A stretch of 33,826 nt of DNA. It comes from Rhodocyclaceae bacterium (GTDB taxonomy: Bacteria; Pseudomonadota; Gammaproteobacteria; Burkholderiales; Rhodocyclaceae). The translations under genes and the position numbers were made by a program. Where the stretch lies: contig JANJVS010000125.1 in the NCBI GenBank assembly GCA_024709955.1, forward strand, positions 1 to 33,826, read 5' to 3'. Positions 19,084 through 25,853 of this stretch are shown here, in pieces. The notes beneath the pieces were generated by a model. That model had not been told where the DNA came from, made no database searches, and saw nothing but the letters and a program-made list of their open reading frames with translations. How positions within the stretch are numbered: the stretch's first letter is position 1; every line of letters starts with the position of its first letter.

Positions 19084-19569
19084 CTAGCCTGGGCCCGCCG
19101 GACCGTGCGCGGCGACGTTCGCGCGCGCCCGCTGCTTGGCGGCGACGTAGTCGGCGCGCGACACGTACAGTAGATCGGCGATCTTGCGCAGCAGGTGCTG
19201 CTCGTGGGCATCGAGGTGGCCGTCGGCATGGGCGATCTGCCACATGTATTCAAGGATGCGCGCCTTTTGCGCCGCGTCGCAGCCGGCGTTGATGAGCGCA
19301 GTGAACTGGTAGTAGTCGGTGGCCTGGCGCGCTTCCTGTTCCGCCAGTTCGAGCAGTTCCGCCAGCGCCGCGGCGTCGAGGCCGAATTGCCGGCGCAGCG
19401 TGGCGGCGACCGCGGCGGTTTCCTCGGGTGCGATGCGATCGTCCATGCGCATGGTTTCGAGCAGCAACGCGGCGGTGGCGACCTGCAGGGCGCGCTCGGC
19501 CACCGGCGCCGACTGGCCGGCGTTCGTTGCGATCATCTGGTCGAAGAATCTCTTGATGCCGGTAATCAT
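19084..19569 (-). CDS. TerB-like domain protein
   Basis: A 161-aa helical soluble protein. ALLLETMRMDDRIAPEETAAV and MWQIAHADGHLDAHEQHLLR are the two pseudo-symmetric acidic helix pairs of the TerB-like fold (the second showing the ADGHLD-x2-E pattern), each ending in a hydrophobic helix (LRRQFGLDAAALAELL, IADLLYVSRADYVAAK). TerB domains are linked to tellurite resistance and, more widely, to membrane- or metal-associated stress functions; stand-alone members such as this have no defined role, and no other ter gene is near. ATG 19569 opens 17 nt after the repeat copy that follows the aminotransferase stop. Confidence 0.85.
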   Translation of the reverse strand: MITGIKRFFDQMIATNAGQSAPVAERALQVATAALLLETMRMDDRIAPEETAAVAATLRRQFGLDAAALAELLELAEQEARQATDYYQFTALINAGCDAAQKARILEYMWQIAHADGHLDAHEQHLLRKIADLLYVSRADYVAAKQRARANVAAHGPAGPG

Positions 19570-19586
19570 GGTCCTGTCCCGGGCAC

Positions 19587-19611
19587 GGCGTCCTGCCGGC
19601 GCCGACTTTTC
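19587..19611 (+). repeat. Dispersed repeat copy after the C-S lyase gene
   Basis: Plus strand GGCGTCCTGCCGGCGCCGAC then TTTTC. On the minus strand the lyase stop TGA leads directly into it in reverse orientation, as at the DUF1840 gene. It forms an inverted pair with the copy at 20812-20837. Confidence 0.75.
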
Positions 19612-20776
19612 ATGGGTTTGCGCAAGCGCGGCCGATGCGCGCCAGCGCCTCGTCGAGCAGGGCGCGCGTGGTGCCGAAGTTGAGCCGCACGAATTGCTCG
19701 TAGGCGCGGCCGGGGCCGAAGTCGGCGCCGGCGGAGAGGCCGACGCCGGCCTGTTCGAAGAAGGCGGCGGGGTGCTCGACGCCGAGCTCGCGGCAGTCGA
19801 TCCAGGCGAGGAAGCTGGCCTCGACGCGCGTCATGCTCAGGCGGGGCTGGGCCTTGATCGCCTGTTCGACGCGCGCCGCATGGCCGCGCAGGGTGGCGAG
19901 CAGTTCGGCGCGCCAGGGGCCGCCGTGGCGATAGGCGGCCTCGCAGGCGGCCAGGCCGAGCACGTTCGGGTGCGGCACGATGCCGTGCAGCGCGGCCTGG
20001 CAGGCGCGGCGCAGGCCGGCATCGGGAATCACCGCGAAGGCGCAGCCGAGGCCGGCGATGTTGAAGGTCTTCGACGGCGCCAGCAGCGTGATGGTGCGCG
20101 CGGCGATCTCGGGCGCCAGCGTGGCGAAGGGCCGGTGCGCGCCGGTCAGCGTCAGGTCGCAGTGGATCTCGTCGGAACAGACGACGACGTCGTGCTTCTC
20201 CGCCAGCGCGGCGAGCTGCCAGAGCTCGTCCTCGCGCCAGGCGCGGCCGACGGGGTTGTGCGGGTGGCAGAGCAGGAACAGGCGCGCGGCCTTCATGAGC
20301 GCGTCGGCGGCGGCGAAGTCCCAGCCCCAGCCGGTGCCCATGTCGTCCTTGACCAGCGGCAGGGTCAGCAGGCGCCGCTGCGATTCGACCGGCGCGGAGA
20401 GGAAGGGCGGATAGACCGGCGTCGCGGTGAGCACCCCGTCCCCCGGCTGGCCGACCGCGCGGCAGGCGACGTGCAGGCCGCTCACCAGTCCCGGCAGCCA
20501 GACCAGCCAGTCCGGCTCGATGGCCCAGCGGTATTCGCGCAGGCAATGTTCCTGCACCGCCTCGATCAGCGACGGCCAGGGCTGGCCGTAGCCGAACAGG
20601 CCGAATTCGACGCGCCGGTGCAGCGCCTCGATCACCGCTGGCGGCGCGGCGTAGTCCATGTCCGCCACCCAGAGCGGAATCACGTCGCGGCCGGCGTATT
20701 TCCGCCAGCGCACGGAATCGGGATGTCGGTCGGCGATGCGCGCGACGGGCGCGGCGAAGTCGATGCTCTGGTCCAT
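19610..20776 (-). CDS. MalY/PatB-type PLP-dependent C-S lyase or aminotransferase
   Basis: 388 aa, fold type I PLP enzyme of the MalY/PatB group, which cleaves cystathionine or related C-S bonds to give homocysteine, ammonia and pyruvate; some members are aminotransferases. IPLWVADMDYAAPPAVIEAL is the characteristic N-terminus, HPHNPVGRAW the substrate/PLP contact, SDEIHCDL the PLP-ring Asp motif and SKTFNIAGLG carries the PLP Lys at residue 236. The C-terminal VRLNFGTTRALLDEALARI holds the carboxylate-binding Arg. It would feed homocysteine to MetH, although the genes are far apart. The gene is bracketed by an inverted pair of dispersed repeats. Confidence 0.92.
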   Translation of the reverse strand: MDQSIDFAAPVARIADRHPDSVRWRKYAGRDVIPLWVADMDYAAPPAVIEALHRRVEFGLFGYGQPWPSLIEAVQEHCLREYRWAIEPDWLVWLPGLVSGLHVACRAVGQPGDGVLTATPVYPPFLSAPVESQRRLLTLPLVKDDMGTGWGWDFAAADALMKAARLFLLCHPHNPVGRAWREDELWQLAALAEKHDVVVCSDEIHCDLTLTGAHRPFATLAPEIAARTITLLAPSKTFNIAGLGCAFAVIPDAGLRRACQAALHGIVPHPNVLGLAACEAAYRHGGPWRAELLATLRGHAARVEQAIKAQPRLSMTRVEASFLAWIDCRELGVEHPAAFFEQAGVGLSAGADFGPGRAYEQFVRLNFGTTRALLDEALARIGRACANP

Positions 20777-20811
20777 GGCGCGATGATAGCGGAGCGTGCC
20801 GTTTCCCCGGC

Positions 20812-20837
20812 AGAAGTCGGCGCCGGCGGGACGGTGA
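20812..20837 (-). repeat. Dispersed repeat copy after the first RCC1 gene
   Basis: On the minus strand the stop TAA is followed directly by TCACCGTCCCGCCGGC, GCCGAC and TTCTG, one change in the core. It lies between this RCC1 gene and the C-S lyase start. Confidence 0.85.
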
Positions 20838-23399
20838 TTACGGCGTCGGCACGGTGAAGATGTCGCGGTAGCGGCCGGCGGCGAGCATTTCGTCGGCGCT
20901 GCTGCCGTAGCCGAGGTAGACCACCGAGCCGCCGAGCCGGGACAGGTCGGCGCTCTCCAGGATATCGACCTGCAGCAGGGCGCCCTGGCTGCCGAGGGCG
21001 ACGCCGCTCATGAACTCGGCCATCGGCCAGGAAAGCGCGGTCCAGGCGCGGCCGGCGTCGAGCTGGAACCAGGCGAGATTGCCGCCGCCGCCGGCGTAGG
21101 CGGCGACATAGACGTTGTAGCCGCCGGTGCGCTGGAAGCTGCGCGTGGCGCTGCCGCCCCGGATCGACGCGGAGAGGTTCGTCGCGGCGAGGCCGCCGGA
21201 CTTGAGGGTGGCGAGATAGAAGGGCGGCAGCCTGCCGGCCGGGATGTCGTTGGCGGTCGCCGGGTCCAGGTCGAGCGGGCCGTCGGCATCGGTGTTGACG
21301 ACCAAGGTCGGCGCCGCGCGCGGCGAGTAGGTGCCGTCGCCGAGGGCGCCGTAGCGGTTGTCGCCCCAGGCCCAGACCGTGCCGTCGCGTTTGAGGGCCA
21401 GGGCATGCTCGGTGCCGGCCGCGATGGCGATGGCGTCGGCGGGCATGTCGAGTTGGACCGGCGTGGCGCTGGGCGCGAGGTTGCCGCCCCAGGCCCAGAC
21501 GCCGCCATCCTCGCGCAGCGCCACGGAACCGAGCCCGCCGGCCGCGACGGCGATTGCGCCGTTCATGCCCGCTACCTGAACGGGGATGCTGCGATCCACC
21601 GTCGTGCCGTCGCCAAGCTGGTGGTAGGCATTGCCGCCCCAGGCCCAGACGCTGCCGTCGCGCTTCGCCGCCAGGCTGTGCCAGCGGCCCGCCGCGATCG
21701 CGACCACGTCGGCCAGCCCGGCGATGCGCGCCGGCGTATTGCGGTTCGTCGCGCCGCCGTCGCCGAGCTGGCCGCTGTCGTTGCCGCCCCAGCTCCAGAC
21801 CGTGCCGTCCTGTTGCAGCGCCAGGGAGTGGGAATCCCCGGCGGCGATGGCCGTGATGCCGGCGAGGCCGCTCAGCTGCGCGGGGGCGCCGCGGCTCTCC
21901 GTGCCGCCGTCGCCGACCTGCCCCGCGTCGTTGAGCCCCCAGGCCCAGACCGTGCCGTCCTGCCCCAGCACCAGCGAATGGTTGGCGCCCGCCGCGATCG
22001 CGCTCGCCCCGGCGATGCCCGCGACCCGCAGCGGCGAGGTGGTGTCGAGCGCACTGCCGCTGGCAGCGGCCAGGCGGGTCGTGCCGATCGCCCACACCGA
22101 GCCGTCCTGCCCGAGGACGAGCGCGTGGGAGTAGCCGCCCGCCGCCACCGCCGCCGCGTCGGCGATGCCGGCGATGGTCCGGGGCACGCAGTAGTCGGTG
22201 AGGATGCCGTCGCCGAGCTGGCCGTTGCCGTCGAGGCCCCAGCTCCACACCGTGCCGTCTTGCTTGAGCACGGCCGCATGGCTGCCGCCGGCCCGCAGGG
22301 ACAGGACGCCGTCCAGCGTCATGATCTGCAGTGGCGTGGCGCTGTAGCCGCCGATGGCGAGGCTGTCGCCGAGCTGGCCATAGCTGTTGTCGCCCCAGCC
22401 CCAGAGCGTGCCGTCGCCGCCGAGCGCCAGCGCGAATCCCTTGCCGGCGGCGATGGCGACGATGCCGGCCAGGCCCGGCATCCGGAGCGGCGTCGCGCCG
22501 CTCAGGCCGCCCCAGTACCAGACCGTGCCGTCGTTCTTGAGCGCCAGCGACTGGTCGCCGCCCGCCGCGATCGCCGTCACGCCGGCGAGGCCGCTCACCG
22601 CAACGGGGTTCGCGCGCTGCGTCGTCGTGCCGTCGCCGAGCTGGCCGTAGCCGTTGTCGCCCCAGGCGCGCACCGTGCCGTCGGCCTGCAGGGCGAGGCT
22701 GTGGCGCCAGCCGGCGGCGATCGCGCTCGCGGCGGCGAGTCCGCCCACCTGGACGGGCGTCTTGCGGTCGGTCGTGCCGCCGTCGCCGAGCTGGCCATGG
22801 TCGTTGTGCCCGAAGGCCCAGACGCCGCCGTCCGCCTTGAGCGCCAGCGTGTGCTCGTTGCCCGCCGCGACGGCAGTGATGCCGGAGAGACCCTGCGCCT
22901 GCACCGGGGCGGTGACCATGCCGCCGGCCGCGCCCGCGTCGCCGAGCTGACCGTAGCTGTTCCAGCCCCAGCCCCATACCGTGCCGTCCCGCTTGAGGGC
23001 GACGGTATGCGCGAAACCGGCGGCGACGCTGGCGGCGCCATCGAAGCCGGGAACGCGCGCAGCCAGGCTGAAACCGACGATGCTGCCGTCGCCGAGCTGC
23101 CCCATGCCGTTCTGCCCCCAGGTCCACACCGAGCCGTCCTGTGTCACGGCGGCGCCATGGTCGCTGCCCGCCGCGAGCGCGCCGACGCCGGCGAGGCCGC
23201 CGGCCTGCACCGGCGCGCTCCGGTAGAGCGTGCGCCCGGTGCCGAGCTGGCCGCTGGCGTCGTTGCCCACGGCGACCACCGCGCCGTCGCTTTTGAGCGC
23301 CAGCGAAAACCAGCCGCCGGCGCTGATCCGCGGCTGCGCGGCCTGCGTGCCGCCGACCAGCAGCAGGCACAACATGCCCGTTGCGAAGATGTTTTTCAT
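20838..23399 (-). CDS. Exported RCC1-repeat protein, 853 aa (copy A)
   Basis: Starts MKNIFATGMLCLLLVGGTQA, a type I signal peptide, so the chain is exported. Fourteen RCC1 units follow, each about 50 aa with the pattern AIAAG-x2-HSLAL-x3-GTV-W-x-WG-x-N-x2-GQLGDG; fourteen equals two complete seven-bladed propellers. Residues of about 705-853 form a separate beta-rich module (LPPFYLATLKSGGLAATNL, GGYNVYVAA, AWFQLDA, LSWPMAEFMSGV, VVYLGYGSSADEMLAAGRY) shared with the other two RCC1 proteins. RCC1 propellers bind proteins or DNA; an exported bacterial one more likely binds a surface or extracellular partner (inference). The start lies 8 nt after the stop of copy B, with GAGGAAG as ribosome-binding site, so both are in one operon. 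Confidence 0.9.
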   Translation of the reverse strand: MKNIFATGMLCLLLVGGTQAAQPRISAGGWFSLALKSDGAVVAVGNDASGQLGTGRTLYRSAPVQAGGLAGVGALAAGSDHGAAVTQDGSVWTWGQNGMGQLGDGSIVGFSLAARVPGFDGAASVAAGFAHTVALKRDGTVWGWGWNSYGQLGDAGAAGGMVTAPVQAQGLSGITAVAAGNEHTLALKADGGVWAFGHNDHGQLGDGGTTDRKTPVQVGGLAAASAIAAGWRHSLALQADGTVRAWGDNGYGQLGDGTTTQRANPVAVSGLAGVTAIAAGGDQSLALKNDGTVWYWGGLSGATPLRMPGLAGIVAIAAGKGFALALGGDGTLWGWGDNSYGQLGDSLAIGGYSATPLQIMTLDGVLSLRAGGSHAAVLKQDGTVWSWGLDGNGQLGDGILTDYCVPRTIAGIADAAAVAAGGYSHALVLGQDGSVWAIGTTRLAAASGSALDTTSPLRVAGIAGASAIAAGANHSLVLGQDGTVWAWGLNDAGQVGDGGTESRGAPAQLSGLAGITAIAAGDSHSLALQQDGTVWSWGGNDSGQLGDGGATNRNTPARIAGLADVVAIAAGRWHSLAAKRDGSVWAWGGNAYHQLGDGTTVDRSIPVQVAGMNGAIAVAAGGLGSVALREDGGVWAWGGNLAPSATPVQLDMPADAIAIAAGTEHALALKRDGTVWAWGDNRYGALGDGTYSPRAAPTLVVNTDADGPLDLDPATANDIPAGRLPPFYLATLKSGGLAATNLSASIRGGSATRSFQRTGGYNVYVAAYAGGGGNLAWFQLDAGRAWTALSWPMAEFMSGVALGSQGALLQVDILESADLSRLGGSVVYLGYGSSADEMLAAGRYRDIFTVPTP

Positions 23400-23407
23400 G
23401 GGCTTCC

Positions 23408-25765
23408 TCACTGAGTCGGCACCTGGTAGATGTCGCGATAGCGGCCGGCGGCGAGCATCTCGTCGGCGCTGGTGCCGTAGCCGAGATAGAAGGTGGTGCC
23501 GCCGAGGGAGACGAGGTTGGCGCTGTCGAGGATGTCGACGACGATCTGCGTGGTCTGGCTGCCGAGGTCGACGCCGGTCATGAATTCGGCCATGGGCCAG
23601 GAGAGGGCGGACCAGGAGCGGCTGGCGTCGAGCTGGAACCATCCGGCGGACTGGCCGGCGGTGAGGGCGGCGACGAAGACCTTGTAGTTGCCGGTGCTGC
23701 GAGGGAAGCTGCGGGTGGCGGTGCCGCCCCTGAGGGTGGCGGAAAGGCTGGTCGCGGCAAGGCCGCCGGATTTGGCGGCGGCGAGGTAGAAGGCAGGCAG
23801 CTTGTCGGTGGGGATGCTGTTGGCAACTTCGGGAATCAGGTCGAGCGGGCCGTTGGCGGTCTCGTTCGTCGCCAGCGTCGGCGCCGTGCGGGCGGCATAG
23901 GTGCCGTCGCCGAACTGGCCGGCGTCGTTCCAGCCCCAGGTCCAGACGGTGCCGTCGGACTTGAGCGCATGGGCGGCGACGTCGCCGGCCGCGATGGCAA
24001 TCGCGCCGGTGAGCCCCAGTACCTGCACGGGCACGAAGCGCGTGGTGCTGCTCGTGCCGTCGCCGAGCTGCCCCGCGTAGTTGTTGCCCCAGGCCCAGAC
24101 GGTGCCGTCTGACTTGAGGGCGAGCGAATACTGATAGGCCGCGGCGATGGCCGTGATGCCGGAGAGATTGGAAACCGGTACCGGCGTGGCAGAGGCGGAA
24201 TTGCCGCCGTTGCCGAGTTGGCCGCTGTTGCCGTCGCCCCAGGCCCGGACGCTGCCGTCCGTCTTCAGCGCGAGGCTGTGGTCCCCGCCCGTGGCGAGCG
24301 CGATCGCATCGCTCAGCCCCGCGATCTGCGCGGGCCGGGTGTTGCAGGGCGGGCTGCCGCCGAGGCCGGTGCTGCATTGGGTCTGCGTCGTTGCACCGAG
24401 CTGGCCGGACTCGTTGTTGCCCCAGCCCCAGACCGTGCCATCGCTCTTGAGCGCGAGCGACTGGTACCAGCCGGCGGCGATGGCAACGACGTTGGCAAGG
24501 CCGGCAATCTGGGCTGGCGTGCCGCGATCGGTCTGGCTGCCGTCGCCGAGCTGGCCGTAGCCGTTCCAGCCCCAACTCCAGACCGTGCCGTCGCTCTTCA
24601 GGGCCAGATGGTGGCTGTCGCCGCTGGCGATGGCGGTAACGCCCGTCAGTCCGGCGATCTGGGTCGCCGTCGAAGTGCCCAAATCGCTGCCGCCGAACAA
24701 GGCGGACATGATGTTCGCGCCGCTTTGCCAGACCGTGCCGTCGTCCTTGAGGGCGAGGCCGCTGCCCCAGCCGGCGGCGACCGCGCGGACCTGGGAGAGG
24801 CCGGTCACGGCGACCGGAATCGTGCTGCCGCCGAGCCCGCCGTTGCCGACCGTGCCGTAGCCATTCCAGCCCCAGGACCAGACCGTGCCGTCGTTCCTGA
24901 CGGCGCTGGTGACGAAGCCGACGCCGAGCGAGCCGATATCCGCGAGCGCCGTGAGCCGCACCGGGCTGGCGCGATGGATGGTGGAGCCGTCGCCAAGCTG
25001 GCCGACCGAGTTCGCGCCCCAGGCCCAGACGCTGCCGTCGGCGTCGATGGCGGCGGTATTGGCGAAGTTGGCGACGATGCGGGCGATCCCGGTCAGCGCG
25101 CTTACCTGAACCGGTGTCGTGGCGATCGTGGATTCTGCGCCGCCGATTCCGAGGGCGCCGAAGGCGTTGAGGCCCCAGGTCCAGACCGTGCCTTCGTTCT
25201 TCAAGGCGATGCTGTGCTCGTAGCCGGCGGCGATGGCGGTAATTCCGGTAAGCCCGGCGGCCTGCGCCGGCGTCAGCGCGTTGCCCGCGTTTCCCGTGGC
25301 CGTGCCGAGCTGTCCGGCGTCGTTCTTGCCGACGCCCCACACCGTGCCGTCGGACTTGAGCAGCAGGCTGTGGTTCATGCCCGCCGCGACGGCAACGACG
25401 CCGCCCATGCCGGGCATGCGGACCGGTACGTCGGAGGCGGTCTGGCTGCCGTCGCCGAGCTGTCCGGCGTCGTTCTTGCCCCAGGCCCAGACCGTACCGT
25501 CGGATTTCAGCGCCAGGGCATGCGTCGTGACCGAAACCGCCGTTACACCGCCAAGACCCAAGGCCTGCGCAGGTGTCGAAACCGTGACGTTGCGCCCCTG
25601 GCCGAGCTGACCGAAGGAGTCCGCCCCCATCGCGAGGACTGTGCCGTCGTTCTTCAGCACCCAGGCGTGCTCGCCGCCGCCGGCGACCATCGGCGTCGCC
25701 GCCAGGCCGGGTTGTCCGCAAGCGCCGAGCAGGCAGATCGCCAATCCGCGCCATATCCTGTTCAT
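23408..25765 (-). CDS. Exported RCC1-repeat protein, 785 aa (copy B)
   Basis: Signal sequence MNRIWRGLAICLLGAC contains a lipobox-like L-G-A-C with Cys16, so this member may be a lipoprotein, unlike copies A and C. Twelve RCC1 units can be counted, from VLAMGADSFGQLG to VWTWGWNDAGQFG, two fewer than its paralogues; a unit near VWQSGANIMSALFG is degenerate. One blade connection carries an inserted loop with two Cys (QCSTGLGGSPPCNT). The common C-terminal module spans about 637-785 and ends RYRDIYQVPTQ. A strong GGGGAGGAAGG site precedes ATG 25765. It is cotranscribed with copy A. Confidence 0.9.
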   Translation of the reverse strand: MNRIWRGLAICLLGACGQPGLAATPMVAGGGEHAWVLKNDGTVLAMGADSFGQLGQGRNVTVSTPAQALGLGGVTAVSVTTHALALKSDGTVWAWGKNDAGQLGDGSQTASDVPVRMPGMGGVVAVAAGMNHSLLLKSDGTVWGVGKNDAGQLGTATGNAGNALTPAQAAGLTGITAIAAGYEHSIALKNEGTVWTWGLNAFGALGIGGAESTIATTPVQVSALTGIARIVANFANTAAIDADGSVWAWGANSVGQLGDGSTIHRASPVRLTALADIGSLGVGFVTSAVRNDGTVWSWGWNGYGTVGNGGLGGSTIPVAVTGLSQVRAVAAGWGSGLALKDDGTVWQSGANIMSALFGGSDLGTSTATQIAGLTGVTAIASGDSHHLALKSDGTVWSWGWNGYGQLGDGSQTDRGTPAQIAGLANVVAIAAGWYQSLALKSDGTVWGWGNNESGQLGATTQTQCSTGLGGSPPCNTRPAQIAGLSDAIALATGGDHSLALKTDGSVRAWGDGNSGQLGNGGNSASATPVPVSNLSGITAIAAAYQYSLALKSDGTVWAWGNNYAGQLGDGTSSTTRFVPVQVLGLTGAIAIAAGDVAAHALKSDGTVWTWGWNDAGQFGDGTYAARTAPTLATNETANGPLDLIPEVANSIPTDKLPAFYLAAAKSGGLAATSLSATLRGGTATRSFPRSTGNYKVFVAALTAGQSAGWFQLDASRSWSALSWPMAEFMTGVDLGSQTTQIVVDILDSANLVSLGGTTFYLGYGTSADEMLAAGRYRDIYQVPTQ

Positions 25766-25826
25766 ACCTTCCTCCCCGGCCGCCTGGGCGTCGTGACGGC
25801 CTTTATTTCATAAGTTCAACCTAGCA

Positions 25827-25853
25827 GAAAACTCGGCGCTGATGGGACGGTGC
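25827..25853 (-). repeat. Dispersed repeat copy after the third RCC1 gene
   Basis: On the minus strand the stop TGA is followed at once by GCACCGTCCCATCAGC, GCCGAG and TTTTC, three or four changes. It lies in the 88-bp gap before copy B. Confidence 0.8.

Noticed and set aside
19505-19525. Partial repeat match (caccggcgccgactgg) inside the TerB-like gene
   Set aside because: Only the GCGCCGAC part matches and no T-run follows; expected by chance at this GC content.
19684-19712. Further repeat-like string near the end of the C-S lyase gene (ccggcgccgacttc on the minus strand)
   Set aside because: It codes the family-conserved SAGADFGPG segment of MalY/PatB enzymes and lacks the 5' half of the repeat; best explained by protein conservation.
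21405-23414. Long open frame of 669 codons on the plus strand, opposite an RCC1 gene (others at 24218-25813 and 26133-28514)
   Set aside because: Composition is that of a GC-rich antisense shadow (Arg/Ala/Gly rich, no domain, mirrors the RCC1 period). The minus frames have signal peptides, clear domains and ribosome-binding sites.
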